Assembly (NCBI GenBank): GCA_965276005.1
Contig: OZ254962.1
Span: 2,356,001-2,420,000 of the forward strand
Reading direction: 5' to 3'
From: G965232465 sp965276005
GTDB lineage: Bacteria; Pseudomonadota; Alphaproteobacteria; JAQWUY01
Length of the DNA: 64,000 nucleotides
Shown: positions 36,424 to 45,140 of the stretch, piece by piece
How the letters are laid out: each line of letters opens with the position of its first letter
Position numbering within the stretch: position 1 is the stretch's first letter
Translations under genes and position numbers: made by a program
The notes under the pieces: model-generated
Database searches by the model: none
Told to the model about the DNA's origin: nothing
The model's input: only the letters and a program-made list of their open reading frames with translations

Positions 36424-37815
36424 TTATGTGTGTACTGCCCGCTTGTGTACGGCTAGTGCCGCTTCTTTTAGAGCTTCGCTTAGGGTGGGGTGGGCGTGGC
36501 AACACCTGAATAGGTCTTCGGCGGTGCCGCTGTATTCGATGATGATGACCGCTTCGTGAATCATGGTGCCTGCCTCTGCCCCGACTATGTGTACGCCTAG
36601 TATTTTATCGCTGGTTTTTTCTGTGATGATTTTGACAAATCCCTCTGTGTTGCCTGTGGAACGCCCCCGGCTGTTTGCCATGAACGGGAATTGCCCGACA
36701 GTGTATTCGATGCCGGCGTGTTGGACTTGTTGTTCGGTCATGCCGGTCGAGGCGACTTCTGGGTGGGTGTAAATGACCGATGGGATATTGTTGTGGTTTA
36801 TATGTACGGTATGTCCTTTCAAGAATTCTGCTACTGCAACGCCTTCTTCTTCGGCTTTGTGGGCAAGCATAGCCCCGCCGGTAACATCGCCAATGGCGAA
36901 GATACCGGGGATGTTGGTTTGAAAGTTTTTGTCGACCTGTATAAAGCCCCGTTCGCACGCACGGACACCGACCGCCTCTAAGCCTAGCCCTTTGGTATAC
37001 GGTATGCGCCCGATCGCTACCAATACTTTGTCGCAGGTCAGGGTTTCGGCTTTGCCGTTGTCCCGTCCCTCGATGTGTACGGTTACATCGCTTTTGTTTC
37101 GGGTAATGTCGACCACTTTGGTTTTGGTTTTGATTTTAACTTTTTGTTTTTTGAGGGTGGTGGTGAATTGTTTAATTATATCCTTATCCATTTGTGGGGT
37201 GATGGTGTCGGCAAATTCGACGACTGTTATGTCTGCCCCCAACCGCCCCCAAATAGATCCCATTTCCAGCCCGATAACACCGCCGCCAATCACCACCATG
37301 TGTTTGGGTACTTGGCTAAATTCTAGGGCTCCGGTGGAAGTTACAATATCTTTTTCGTCTATGGTAATGCCGGCAATATCCGTAGGCACAGACCCCGTGG
37401 CAAGTATAATATTATCGGCAACCACAGTGTCATCGCCCGCCGTGATGGTTTTGTCAGCGTTTAGTGTCGCAGATGCGACAATGCGATCGACTTTGTTTTT
37501 CTTTAACAAGAAATCGATACCTTTGGTTAAATCCGCTACTACGGATTTTTTGCGGTCTTGCATTTTTGCCACATCCGCTACCACAGAGTCGGCAACAATG
37601 CCCATATGGGCAAAATTGTGCTTGGCATCGTGAAATTTGTGGGTGGTGTCCAACAAAGCCTTCGATGGAATACAGCCCACATTTAGACAAGTCCCCCCAA
37701 GGGTAGGGCGTTTCTCGATACAAACAGTTTTAAACCCTAATTGGGCACAGCGAATAGCACTGACATAGCCACCGGGTCCCCCACCAATAACCGCTACTTC
37801 ATATTGTTTTGACAT
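36424..37815 (-). CDS. lpdA: Dihydrolipoyl dehydrogenase (E3)
   Basis: The 463-residue FAD enzyme reoxidises dihydrolipoamide in 2-oxoacid dehydrogenase or glycine-cleavage complexes. It has FAD motif IGGGPGGYVSA, redox disulfide Cys43/Cys48 (GGTCLNVGCIPSKALL), NAD motif VIGGGVIGLEMGS, and the C-terminal His-Glu pair (HAHPTLSE, about 440-447). The E1/E2 genes are not adjacent, so which complex it serves is open. Confidence 0.95.
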   Translation of the reverse strand: MSKQYEVAVIGGGPGGYVSAIRCAQLGFKTVCIEKRPTLGGTCLNVGCIPSKALLDTTHKFHDAKHNFAHMGIVADSVVADVAKMQDRKKSVVADLTKGIDFLLKKNKVDRIVASATLNADKTITAGDDTVVADNIILATGSVPTDIAGITIDEKDIVTSTGALEFSQVPKHMVVIGGGVIGLEMGSIWGRLGADITVVEFADTITPQMDKDIIKQFTTTLKKQKVKIKTKTKVVDITRNKSDVTVHIEGRDNGKAETLTCDKVLVAIGRIPYTKGLGLEAVGVRACERGFIQVDKNFQTNIPGIFAIGDVTGGAMLAHKAEEEGVAVAEFLKGHTVHINHNNIPSVIYTHPEVASTGMTEQQVQHAGIEYTVGQFPFMANSRGRSTGNTEGFVKIITEKTSDKILGVHIVGAEAGTMIHEAVIIIEYSGTAEDLFRCCHAHPTLSEALKEAALAVHKRAVHT

Positions 37816-37919
37816 TTTATATGGTCCTTAAAAAATAAAAATTTATATACCTATCGACACATACTGTGCCTTAATTGCGACAAAGTATAAAGGGCAAGTG
37901 AAAAAAAATCAATGGCTAT

Positions 37920-38873
37920 TTATGGCAACAGACATGTAAACAGAATAGCACTTATAAAAATCCCGACAAACCGATTAAGACGAAAGAATGTTTTACACGA
38001 TTCGGCACATTCTATCCGCAGGGTGCGAATCCATATGGCGATCGTAATGCCCATGCCGACAATGCCCACATAGGGATATATCCCGCCCCGAAATACCCAA
38101 ACAACAGCGGTTAAAATGGCAACAATACCACCGTAACATACCCACAACACCATATAAGTCCTGTCGTCAAAAGCAATAGCGGACGATTTTACGCCGGCTC
38201 GTATATCGTCTTTGCGGTCTTGGTGGGCGTACACGGTGTCGTATGCCAGTGTCCAAAGGAGCCCCAAAACATGCACCACAAACGGTATCCACAGCGTGTT
38301 TAGTTGCAAGGCAACATCCGCAGGCAATACACTAAACCACCCCACCCAAATCCCCCAGTTAAAAGTTACCCCCAACCACAATTGTGGAAAATAGGTAAGG
38401 CGTTTAAAAAACGGATACATTATTGCCGGGATACACGCCATTAAGGCACTGATAATCGCCAGCGGCGGCAACAATACAAGCACTACCGCCCCGATGATGA
38501 GTAATATAATTACAAACATATATGCCTGTGATACGGTGATGTGTCCTGCGGCTAAGGGGCGGTTTTTGGTACGGGACACTCGAGCATCAAAATGGCGGTC
38601 TTGAATATCGTTCCATGCACAGCCCGCCCCGCGCATCACCACTGCCCCCAGCAAAAATAACACGCTGTATATAACCACTGTATCCCATATCATTACCGGC
38701 TGTACATCGTACCTAGCCCTGACATTCCAGCTGAGCATAAGCCCCCAAATACACGGATAATACAACAACATATAGCCAATAGGTCGGTCGAGTCGAGCAA
38801 GACTGATATAGGGGTGGTATTTGTGCGGTACCCAGCGGTACAAAAAGTGGCGTGTGTTAATGTCCGATGCCAT
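37920..38873 (-). CDS. ubiA: 4-hydroxybenzoate polyprenyltransferase
   Basis: The 317-residue membrane protein has about nine hydrophobic segments and both aspartate-rich motifs of UbiA prenyltransferases: NDIQDRHFD (88-96, followed by RTKNRPLAAG) and DTVYAHQDRKDD in the second half. It attaches the polyprenyl tail to 4-hydroxybenzoate in ubiquinone synthesis. It is divergent from rsmE. Confidence 0.93.
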   Translation of the reverse strand: MASDINTRHFLYRWVPHKYHPYISLARLDRPIGYMLLYYPCIWGLMLSWNVRARYDVQPVMIWDTVVIYSVLFLLGAVVMRGAGCAWNDIQDRHFDARVSRTKNRPLAAGHITVSQAYMFVIILLIIGAVVLVLLPPLAIISALMACIPAIMYPFFKRLTYFPQLWLGVTFNWGIWVGWFSVLPADVALQLNTLWIPFVVHVLGLLWTLAYDTVYAHQDRKDDIRAGVKSSAIAFDDRTYMVLWVCYGGIVAILTAVVWVFRGGIYPYVGIVGMGITIAIWIRTLRIECAESCKTFFRLNRFVGIFISAILFTCLLP

Positions 38874-38957
38874 AAGTATATATCCATCTAAAAATACAGT
38901 TGTTATACACCGTATAAAAGTGTATTATCCATAAACTATACAGCAAACGGGCTGGTA

Positions 38958-39734
38958 ATGAAACGGAATTTTTTGGGTGCTATGTCGAATAAATTTGTGC
39001 CTCGCTTATATGTAGATGCGGATATTTTTGCAGGTGCAACACTGTGTTTATCCGCACGGGTTGCCCATTATTTACGCACGGTTTTACGGCTGCATTTGGG
39101 GGCAGAAGTGTTTTTGTTTAATGCACAACACGGGCAGTTCATAGCAAAAATTACCGCTCTTAATAAATCGCAAGTGGATTTTGCTGTGGGGCGGTGTGTA
39201 CGGGAACCGTATATGGGGGCGGATATTACTTTACTGTGCAGTGTGATACAAAAGGACGCTTTTCGCTTTGTTATCGAAAAAGGCACCGAACTAGGGGTGC
39301 GGTCGTTTCAACCGATTATAACCGCCCACACCAACGCCCCCAAAATACGGCTAGACAAAGTACGAGAGTACGCTTTGCACGCCACGCAGCAATGTGAACG
39401 GCTGGATATACCACAGATTCACGATGCGGAAAAAATGTCGACGGCAATGCGGCGGTGGCGTATGGATATACCTATTGTACACGCCTGTGAACGGGGCGGG
39501 CAACAGATACCAGAAATAGCCGATACCATTGCCCATTGCCCATTTGCGGTACTCACCGGTCCCGAAGGGGGATTTAGCCCAGAAGAACACGCATGGCTAG
39601 CACAACAACCGCACATTCATGCGGTGTCGTTGGGACCTCGCTTAATGCGGGCAGAAACAGCGGTGGTGGCGGCACTGTCCGCCCTGCAGTGCTTGGCGGG
39701 CGACTGGATAGATGATATAACTTATGTTGGGTAA
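38958..39734 (+). CDS. rsmE: 16S rRNA (uracil1498-N3)-methyltransferase
   Basis: The 258-residue SPOUT-class enzyme shows VPRLYVDADIF at the N-terminus and the C-terminal knot motif LTGPEGGFSPEEHAWL then VSLGPRLMRAETAVVAAL. A second in-frame ATG at 38982 is possible; neither has a strong ribosome site. Divergently placed next to ubiA, an arrangement common in Alphaproteobacteria. Confidence 0.93.
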   Translation: MKRNFLGAMSNKFVPRLYVDADIFAGATLCLSARVAHYLRTVLRLHLGAEVFLFNAQHGQFIAKITALNKSQVDFAVGRCVREPYMGADITLLCSVIQKDAFRFVIEKGTELGVRSFQPIITAHTNAPKIRLDKVREYALHATQQCERLDIPQIHDAEKMSTAMRRWRMDIPIVHACERGGQQIPEIADTIAHCPFAVLTGPEGGFSPEEHAWLAQQPHIHAVSLGPRLMRAETAVVAALSALQCLAGDWIDDITYVG

Positions 39735-39866
39735 CACTTAATGTGTGCACTTGGGGGCGTAGCCCTTTTATAGGCACTATTAACGAAAAAGTTGTATTTA
39801 AAATACATAATATAAACTAAAAATTGTTTTTTACGCAAAAAAAACGAAAATATTTCAAGATTCTGG

Positions 39867-39880
39867 TTTTTTTTTTTTTT
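39867..39880. repeat. Run of 14 T upstream of adhesin 3
   Basis: An uninterrupted T14 tract lies about 108 bp before the adhesin 3 start, within the 254-bp gap after rsmE. Its length makes slippage possible. No clear -35/-10 pair can be assigned around it. Confidence 0.85.
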
Positions 39881-39988
39881 CGCAATTATGGTAACATACG
39901 AATCGAAGCGTGCTGTACACGGCATTTTGTGCCTATAAAACAGCATTAAATTTTTGTTAATTGTAAATGCGTAAAGGAATAGAAAACG

Positions 39989-42900
39989 ATGACGACTAAA
40001 TCTGTAAAATTTGCCTTGTTGGCAATATCCGCACTGGGTGCTGGTGGCACCGTGTTTGCCAACACTTTACCACAAGGCGGCGTGGTACAACAGGGGGCGG
40101 CTGGTATCCAGTATACGGGCGATACCCTGAACATAAATCAGCAATCGGATAAAGCGATTATCGATTGGAAAGATTTTTCTGTGGGTAGGGATAACACAGT
40201 AAACTTTAACCAACCCAATAGCGATTCGGCAACCTTAAATCGGGTTACGGGCGATTTTACTTCGGAAATTGCTGGGCGGATTAACAGTAACGGCAGCGTG
40301 TTTTTGGTCAATCCCAATGGCATACGGATTACTGCGGACGGTGTTATCGACACGGGCGGTTTTGTCGCCTCGACTCTCGACATCGACAATAATGATTTTT
40401 TGAATGGCGATTATACATTTACGAAAAATGGTAAAAATGAGGTTGTTGCGAATCGGGGTAGTATTTCGGTCGATGATGGCGGTTTTGTGGCGTTGCTGGG
40501 TGGGGCGGTCAAAAACGATGGCACTGTTCGAGCCCTTGTGGGTAAAGTAGGCTTTGGCGGCGGCGAAAAGATTGTTATGTCATTTGGCAACAACGATTTT
40601 TTACGGGTTGAAGTGCCTACGGACAAGTGGCACACCCTAACCGATTCGCAAGGCAACAAAGTTTCGGCTACTGTCGATTTAGGCGGTGCCGTCGACTCAC
40701 AGGGTGGATTTATCGACATCACTGTTGCCGATGCGTCCGATATTTTACGACAAACTATTTCGATCGATGGTGTTGTATCGGCAAATACTGTGTCTTCGAC
40801 AGACGGGGTTATATCTATTAGTGGTGGTACGGTGGGGATTACCAGTAGTGGGCGAATCACTGCCGATGCGGATTATGGCGACGCCGGCACTATTGCCATC
40901 GAGGCGGATTCCATCGATAGCAGCGGTACAGTTTCGGCTGTGGCACAAAACGGCACAGGCGGCACAGTTAAGGTATCGTTACAACAGGGGGCAAACCTAA
41001 ACGCTAGTACCCGTTTTGATGTGTCCGGTGGCACCAAAGGCGGCAGCTTGTCGTTTATTGGCGGATTGTCTGGTAAGGGCGGTACAAAAGTATTAGGCTC
41101 TGCAGATTTTAAAGCCGACAGTGCGGACGGCAACGGCGGTACTATCGACATCAGCACCAAAGGCGGCTTGGTGGGGTTGTTGTCCGGTACCGTATCTGCA
41201 GCGGGCAAAACTCAAGGCGGACGGGTTCGTCTAGGCGGGGCGTTTCAAGGTGGGGGATACAACCCGAAAACCAGCCCTCTCGATAAACGCACCCAAGACC
41301 TATTTGTAACCCGTTGGCGGGATAATAGTCCCCTTGTCAGTGCGGGCAAAACTTCCTTGGGCACGGGTGTAAATGTGGTTGTATCGTCCCAATCAGGTAC
41401 AGGCGGTACGGCGATTTTGTGGGCGAATCATACCACAAACAATTATGCGGCTATCGATGCAACGGGTGCCGCCGGCGGTGGTGCGGTGGAAATATCGGGC
41501 AAAAAACGGGTCGATAGTTTCGGTTTAAACCGTGTTACAGCAGGCAATGGGGTTATTTTACTCGACCCGAAAAATGTTGTTATAGGCAAATGGGGATCCG
41601 CATTAGGACAAATAAAGAAGATTTCTAACGGTGCTTCTAGTGCTTCTAATATTAATGTTTCATTGAATAAGGATGATTATTTTGGCAGCAGTATATCATT
41701 AAGCGATGATGGGTCGAAGATGGCTGTCGGGGCAGGGGGTGCTGATGGCAAAAAGGGGGCGGTATACCTGTATGAAGTTAGCGGATCCACATGGGGCGAT
41801 ACGGTAGCACAAAACAAAAAAATTGCCAATAATGTTACGATCACTGGATATAATGGTAGTGCTAAAGATCTTGCATTGAGTGGTCAATTTGGTTCTAGCG
41901 TATCGTTAAGTAAAGATGGATCGAAGTTGGCTGTTGGTGCATTTGGTTATGATAGCTACAAAGGTGCGGTATATCTGTTTACTGTTGGCGGTGCCAAATG
42001 GGGGGATACGATAACGGAAAGTGAAGAGATTCTTACGCATGATGCCAATATTATTGTCAATAATAGTAATACTACACTTGCATTGAGTAATAATGATAAT
42101 TTTGGTGCGGGCGTATCTTTAAGCGGTGATGGGAATAAGTTGGCTGTTGGAGCGATGAAACTTGGCGACGAAGGTGCGGTATATCTGTTTACTATTGGCG
42201 GTGTTAAATGGGGAGATACGATAACACAAAAGAAAAATTTTACACATGCAGGATCTAGTGATAGTTTTGGTAAAAGTGTATCCCTAAGCGATGATGGTGG
42301 AAGATTGGCTGTTGGGGCAAGTAGTCATCGAATAGGGTTAAACCGTAAGGGTGCCGTATATCTGTTTACTGTCGACTGGAGTAATGGTAACACAGTAGAA
42401 AAACTAAAAATTGCTGATGACCTTCAGGGTGTTTCGTTGGCTAATAATGATAATTTTGGTTTTGGCGTATCGTTAAGCAATGATGGAACAATGTTGGCTG
42501 TTGGTGCTATTGCCGATGACACAGGCGATCTTGATAGGGGGGCGGTGTATCTGTATACCGTTACTTGGGGGAATAGCCCTACAACAATATTGCAAGTGAA
42601 AAAGATCACGACCAACGATATTACAGGAGGATTGAAAAATGCTGATAATTTTGGTTCTGCTGTATCGTTAAGTGCCTATGGGACGAAGCTAGCTGTAGGG
42701 GCATATAGCGATGATGGTGTTATAGGTGATAGTAGTGATGATGGTGCGGGGGCTGCGTACTTGATAAATCTACCCCATGCAACGGGGTATCAATCGCAAC
42801 TAAAAGGGGGTACAAATGTAACAATCGTTGCCAGTAACGATATTACTATAGATGATGCTATAAATACAACAACGGGTGCAGGTATATTAACCTTAATCGC

Positions 42901-44017
42901 CGGGCGGTCGATCAAAATTAACGCTGATGTAAAAGTAAATGGCGGGCTTGTAATAAAAGCCAATGACGCCAGCGATAGTGGCTTTGTTCCAAACGATCGG
43001 GACACAGATAAAGCAGAAATCACTATTGCCACAGGCAAAACCATATCTGGGGGCGGTGGTGATTTACTTATCAAAATGCTAAAAGGCAGTAACAGTGCCG
43101 CTGCCAACAAAAAACAAACAGGTAAAATCACCGTGTGGAAAGCGGAGGGTGAACGGGTTAGCATTGTACACTCGGGAACAGCCGATGCAAACAATGATTC
43201 GGAAATTGTTATTCGTAGCGGTGGACATATCGAATCCAAAAAGGATCTTAAAACTGGCGACATAGGTATCGAATTGGTAGCGGACAAAATCACCAATAAT
43301 GCCGGTGCCGATGCTTTAAAATTAAATACCACTGATGGGGGCGAGGGTAACGGACGCTACTTGATATGGACAACAAGTGTTGCGAATGATGACATAGGCG
43401 GTATAAAAGCCGGTTTTACTCAAACCAAAGCCTACAATTTCGCAGGTGCAGATTTCCAATCCAACACGGATGACAGTTCTGGTAACCGCAAAGAAAAATC
43501 CGGTTTCATATACAAGCCCGTATCAAGCGGTGATGGCGGCGGTAGTGGCGGCGGTGGTGGCGGCGGTGCGGCTATCGTATTGATAGGTGCCGGCGTTGCT
43601 GTTGTAGCTATGGGCGGTATTGGCGGCGGTGCCGCAGCAGGGGCAGCAGGGGCAGGTGCCGCTGGTGCTACCGGTGCTGGAGCAGGCGGAGCAAGTGGTG
43701 GATTAGCTGCCCCTGTTGGCAGTATCGACTCCCTGTTTACCACCGGTATATACGCCTATTTAAACGGTATCGATATGCAGGCGATATATCAACCGCCCAC
43801 ACAACCCTCCGTATTTAACACCCCCCACAAGGTAACCTACAAAGCCAAATACAAAAGCCAAATACGCCGCACATACGACATGACGATGCTGGCACATAAC
43901 ATTAAGGCACAAAAAGCGGTACCCTTATACGAACTGGATGAATATCTGTACGAATCCATAAAACACATATTCGTACAGCAATCGACAACAACAGACAAAA
44001 CCGCCCATGCTGGTTAG
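39989..44017 (+). CDS. Adhesin 3: TPS/haemagglutinin domain with short FG-GAP array (1342 aa)
   Basis: AAAGGAATAG precedes the ATG. A 24-residue signal peptide (ends TVFA) is followed by the TPS domain (NTVNFNQPN, RINSNGSVFLVNPNGI), a beta-helix region to ~530, then about seven FG-GAP repeats (bases ~41630-42770; FGSSVSLSKDGSKLAVGA type), the haemagglutinin block (ASNDITIDDAI, LIAGRSIKINAD), a Gly-rich/hydrophobic linker and the family C-terminal domain (AYLNGIDMQ, RRTYDMTMLAHNIK, LYELDEYLYESIKHIF). Unlike adhesins 1 and 2 it has no YDG repeats. The N-terminal half is very similar to adhesins 2 and 4. It is the intact small member of the family and ends just before the sulfolactate island. 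Confidence 0.9.
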   Translation: MTTKSVKFALLAISALGAGGTVFANTLPQGGVVQQGAAGIQYTGDTLNINQQSDKAIIDWKDFSVGRDNTVNFNQPNSDSATLNRVTGDFTSEIAGRINSNGSVFLVNPNGIRITADGVIDTGGFVASTLDIDNNDFLNGDYTFTKNGKNEVVANRGSISVDDGGFVALLGGAVKNDGTVRALVGKVGFGGGEKIVMSFGNNDFLRVEVPTDKWHTLTDSQGNKVSATVDLGGAVDSQGGFIDITVADASDILRQTISIDGVVSANTVSSTDGVISISGGTVGITSSGRITADADYGDAGTIAIEADSIDSSGTVSAVAQNGTGGTVKVSLQQGANLNASTRFDVSGGTKGGSLSFIGGLSGKGGTKVLGSADFKADSADGNGGTIDISTKGGLVGLLSGTVSAAGKTQGGRVRLGGAFQGGGYNPKTSPLDKRTQDLFVTRWRDNSPLVSAGKTSLGTGVNVVVSSQSGTGGTAILWANHTTNNYAAIDATGAAGGGAVEISGKKRVDSFGLNRVTAGNGVILLDPKNVVIGKWGSALGQIKKISNGASSASNINVSLNKDDYFGSSISLSDDGSKMAVGAGGADGKKGAVYLYEVSGSTWGDTVAQNKKIANNVTITGYNGSAKDLALSGQFGSSVSLSKDGSKLAVGAFGYDSYKGAVYLFTVGGAKWGDTITESEEILTHDANIIVNNSNTTLALSNNDNFGAGVSLSGDGNKLAVGAMKLGDEGAVYLFTIGGVKWGDTITQKKNFTHAGSSDSFGKSVSLSDDGGRLAVGASSHRIGLNRKGAVYLFTVDWSNGNTVEKLKIADDLQGVSLANNDNFGFGVSLSNDGTMLAVGAIADDTGDLDRGAVYLYTVTWGNSPTTILQVKKITTNDITGGLKNADNFGSAVSLSAYGTKLAVGAYSDDGVIGDSSDDGAGAAYLINLPHATGYQSQLKGGTNVTIVASNDITIDDAINTTTGAGILTLIAGRSIKINADVKVNGGLVIKANDASDSGFVPNDRDTDKAEITIATGKTISGGGGDLLIKMLKGSNSAAANKKQTGKITVWKAEGERVSIVHSGTADANNDSEIVIRSGGHIESKKDLKTGDIGIELVADKITNNAGADALKLNTTDGGEGNGRYLIWTTSVANDDIGGIKAGFTQTKAYNFAGADFQSNTDDSSGNRKEKSGFIYKPVSSGDGGGSGGGGGGGAAIVLIGAGVAVVAMGGIGGGAAAGAAGAGAAGATGAGAGGASGGLAAPVGSIDSLFTTGIYAYLNGIDMQAIYQPPTQPSVFNTPHKVTYKAKYKSQIRRTYDMTMLAHNIKAQKAVPLYELDEYLYESIKHIFVQQSTTTDKTAHAG

Positions 44018-44052
44018 GTACTGTCATTAAGTTGGTGTAAATATATTTATAC

Positions 44053-44083
44053 AAAAAACCTCCCCATGCGGTGCAAGGGGAGG
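44053..44083 (-). terminator. Rho-independent terminator of tctC
   Basis: On the minus strand CCTCCCC and GGGGAGG form a 7-bp stem with an 11-base loop followed by TTTTTT. It lies about 25 bp past the tctC stop and separates it from convergent adhesin 3. Confidence 0.88.
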
Positions 44084-44106
44084 AAGTTGTGGCTTTTATA
44101 GCTGTT

Positions 44107-45069
44107 TTATTGGATAATGCCGGCTTCTTTTGCCAATGTGTTGATTTTTTTGGTTTGTGCCTCTAAGAAGGATTGGTAGTCTTTGTATTGTACATTTAGC
44201 AAGGTCATACCATCCGCTTCCATGCGTCTTTTAAATTCTGGGTCTTGGTTGATTTTGTGAATCATGTCAGACAATTTAATGCGTAGAGCTTCTGGTGTGG
44301 ATTTCGGTACAGCGATACCACGATAAGCACCGGATACGATGTTAAAGCCTAGTTCTTTGAATGTTGGTACGGCTGGAAAACTTGGGTGGCGGGTTTCTGT
44401 GGCAACGGCTAGTACCCGTACTTTGTCTTGGTGTTTTTTACCTACGGATGTGTAGCCCCACTCCGCTTTGACTTGCTTACCTAATAGAGCCGTTACCGCT
44501 GCACCCGTACCCTTAAAACTTACATAGGTGGTTCGTGTACCAGCGGCTTTGTCAAAAGCAACCTGTGCTAAGTGGTTGGCGGTTCCCTTACCGCTACCAG
44601 AAAGGGTGAGTTTTTTCGGGTTCTCCTTAGCATAATCAATGACATCTTGAATGGTTTTGAATGGGCTGTCTTTGTGTACAATAAGGGCATCTGGCGTGTA
44701 GTGGAACATGTAAATACCCACTAGGTCTTCGGTTTTAAAACCAACATCTCCGGTTTGCGGTTTTATAACAATGTGTGGCAGATTGATACCCATCATAGTA
44801 TACCCATCACCCTTCATACTGTTTAGAGATGCCCAACCCAAAGCACCCCCCCCACCGGGTTTGTAGGAAATGACCAAGTCTTGACCGAAGTAGTCCTTAA
44901 AGAAAGATTGCTGGTGACGGGCGGTAATATCGGATTCACCACCGGGACCAAATGGAATGACATAATTAATGCTCTTGTTTGGGAATCTGTCTGCTTGTGC
45001 GGCTGCAGACATCGTCAATGCCCCACCCAACATCGCCATAATGGCTGTTTTTATCAAATGTTTTTTCAT
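44107..45069 (-). CDS. Tripartite tricarboxylate transporter substrate-binding protein (TctC; SlcH-like)
   Basis: The 320-residue protein has a signal peptide (MKKHLIKTAIMAMLGGALTM...AQA) and TctC-family features: NYVIPFGPGGESDITARHQQ, KPGGGGALGWASL, GSGKGTANHLAQVAF. It should bind a carboxylate in the periplasm and deliver it to TctAB. It is the last gene of the suyA-suyB-tctAB-tctC arm, so sulfolactate is the likely ligand, as for SlcH in described sulfolactate users; that is inference from context. Confidence 0.9.
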   Translation of the reverse strand: MKKHLIKTAIMAMLGGALTMSAAAQADRFPNKSINYVIPFGPGGESDITARHQQSFFKDYFGQDLVISYKPGGGGALGWASLNSMKGDGYTMMGINLPHIVIKPQTGDVGFKTEDLVGIYMFHYTPDALIVHKDSPFKTIQDVIDYAKENPKKLTLSGSGKGTANHLAQVAFDKAAGTRTTYVSFKGTGAAVTALLGKQVKAEWGYTSVGKKHQDKVRVLAVATETRHPSFPAVPTFKELGFNIVSGAYRGIAVPKSTPEALRIKLSDMIHKINQDPEFKRRMEADGMTLLNVQYKDYQSFLEAQTKKINTLAKEAGIIQ

Positions 45070-45140
45070 AACTATTCTCCTAAAATGTTACTCTATTTGA
45101 ATGTAAATGTTTTCGTATGTGCCTGTTGTATTTTAAGTGT

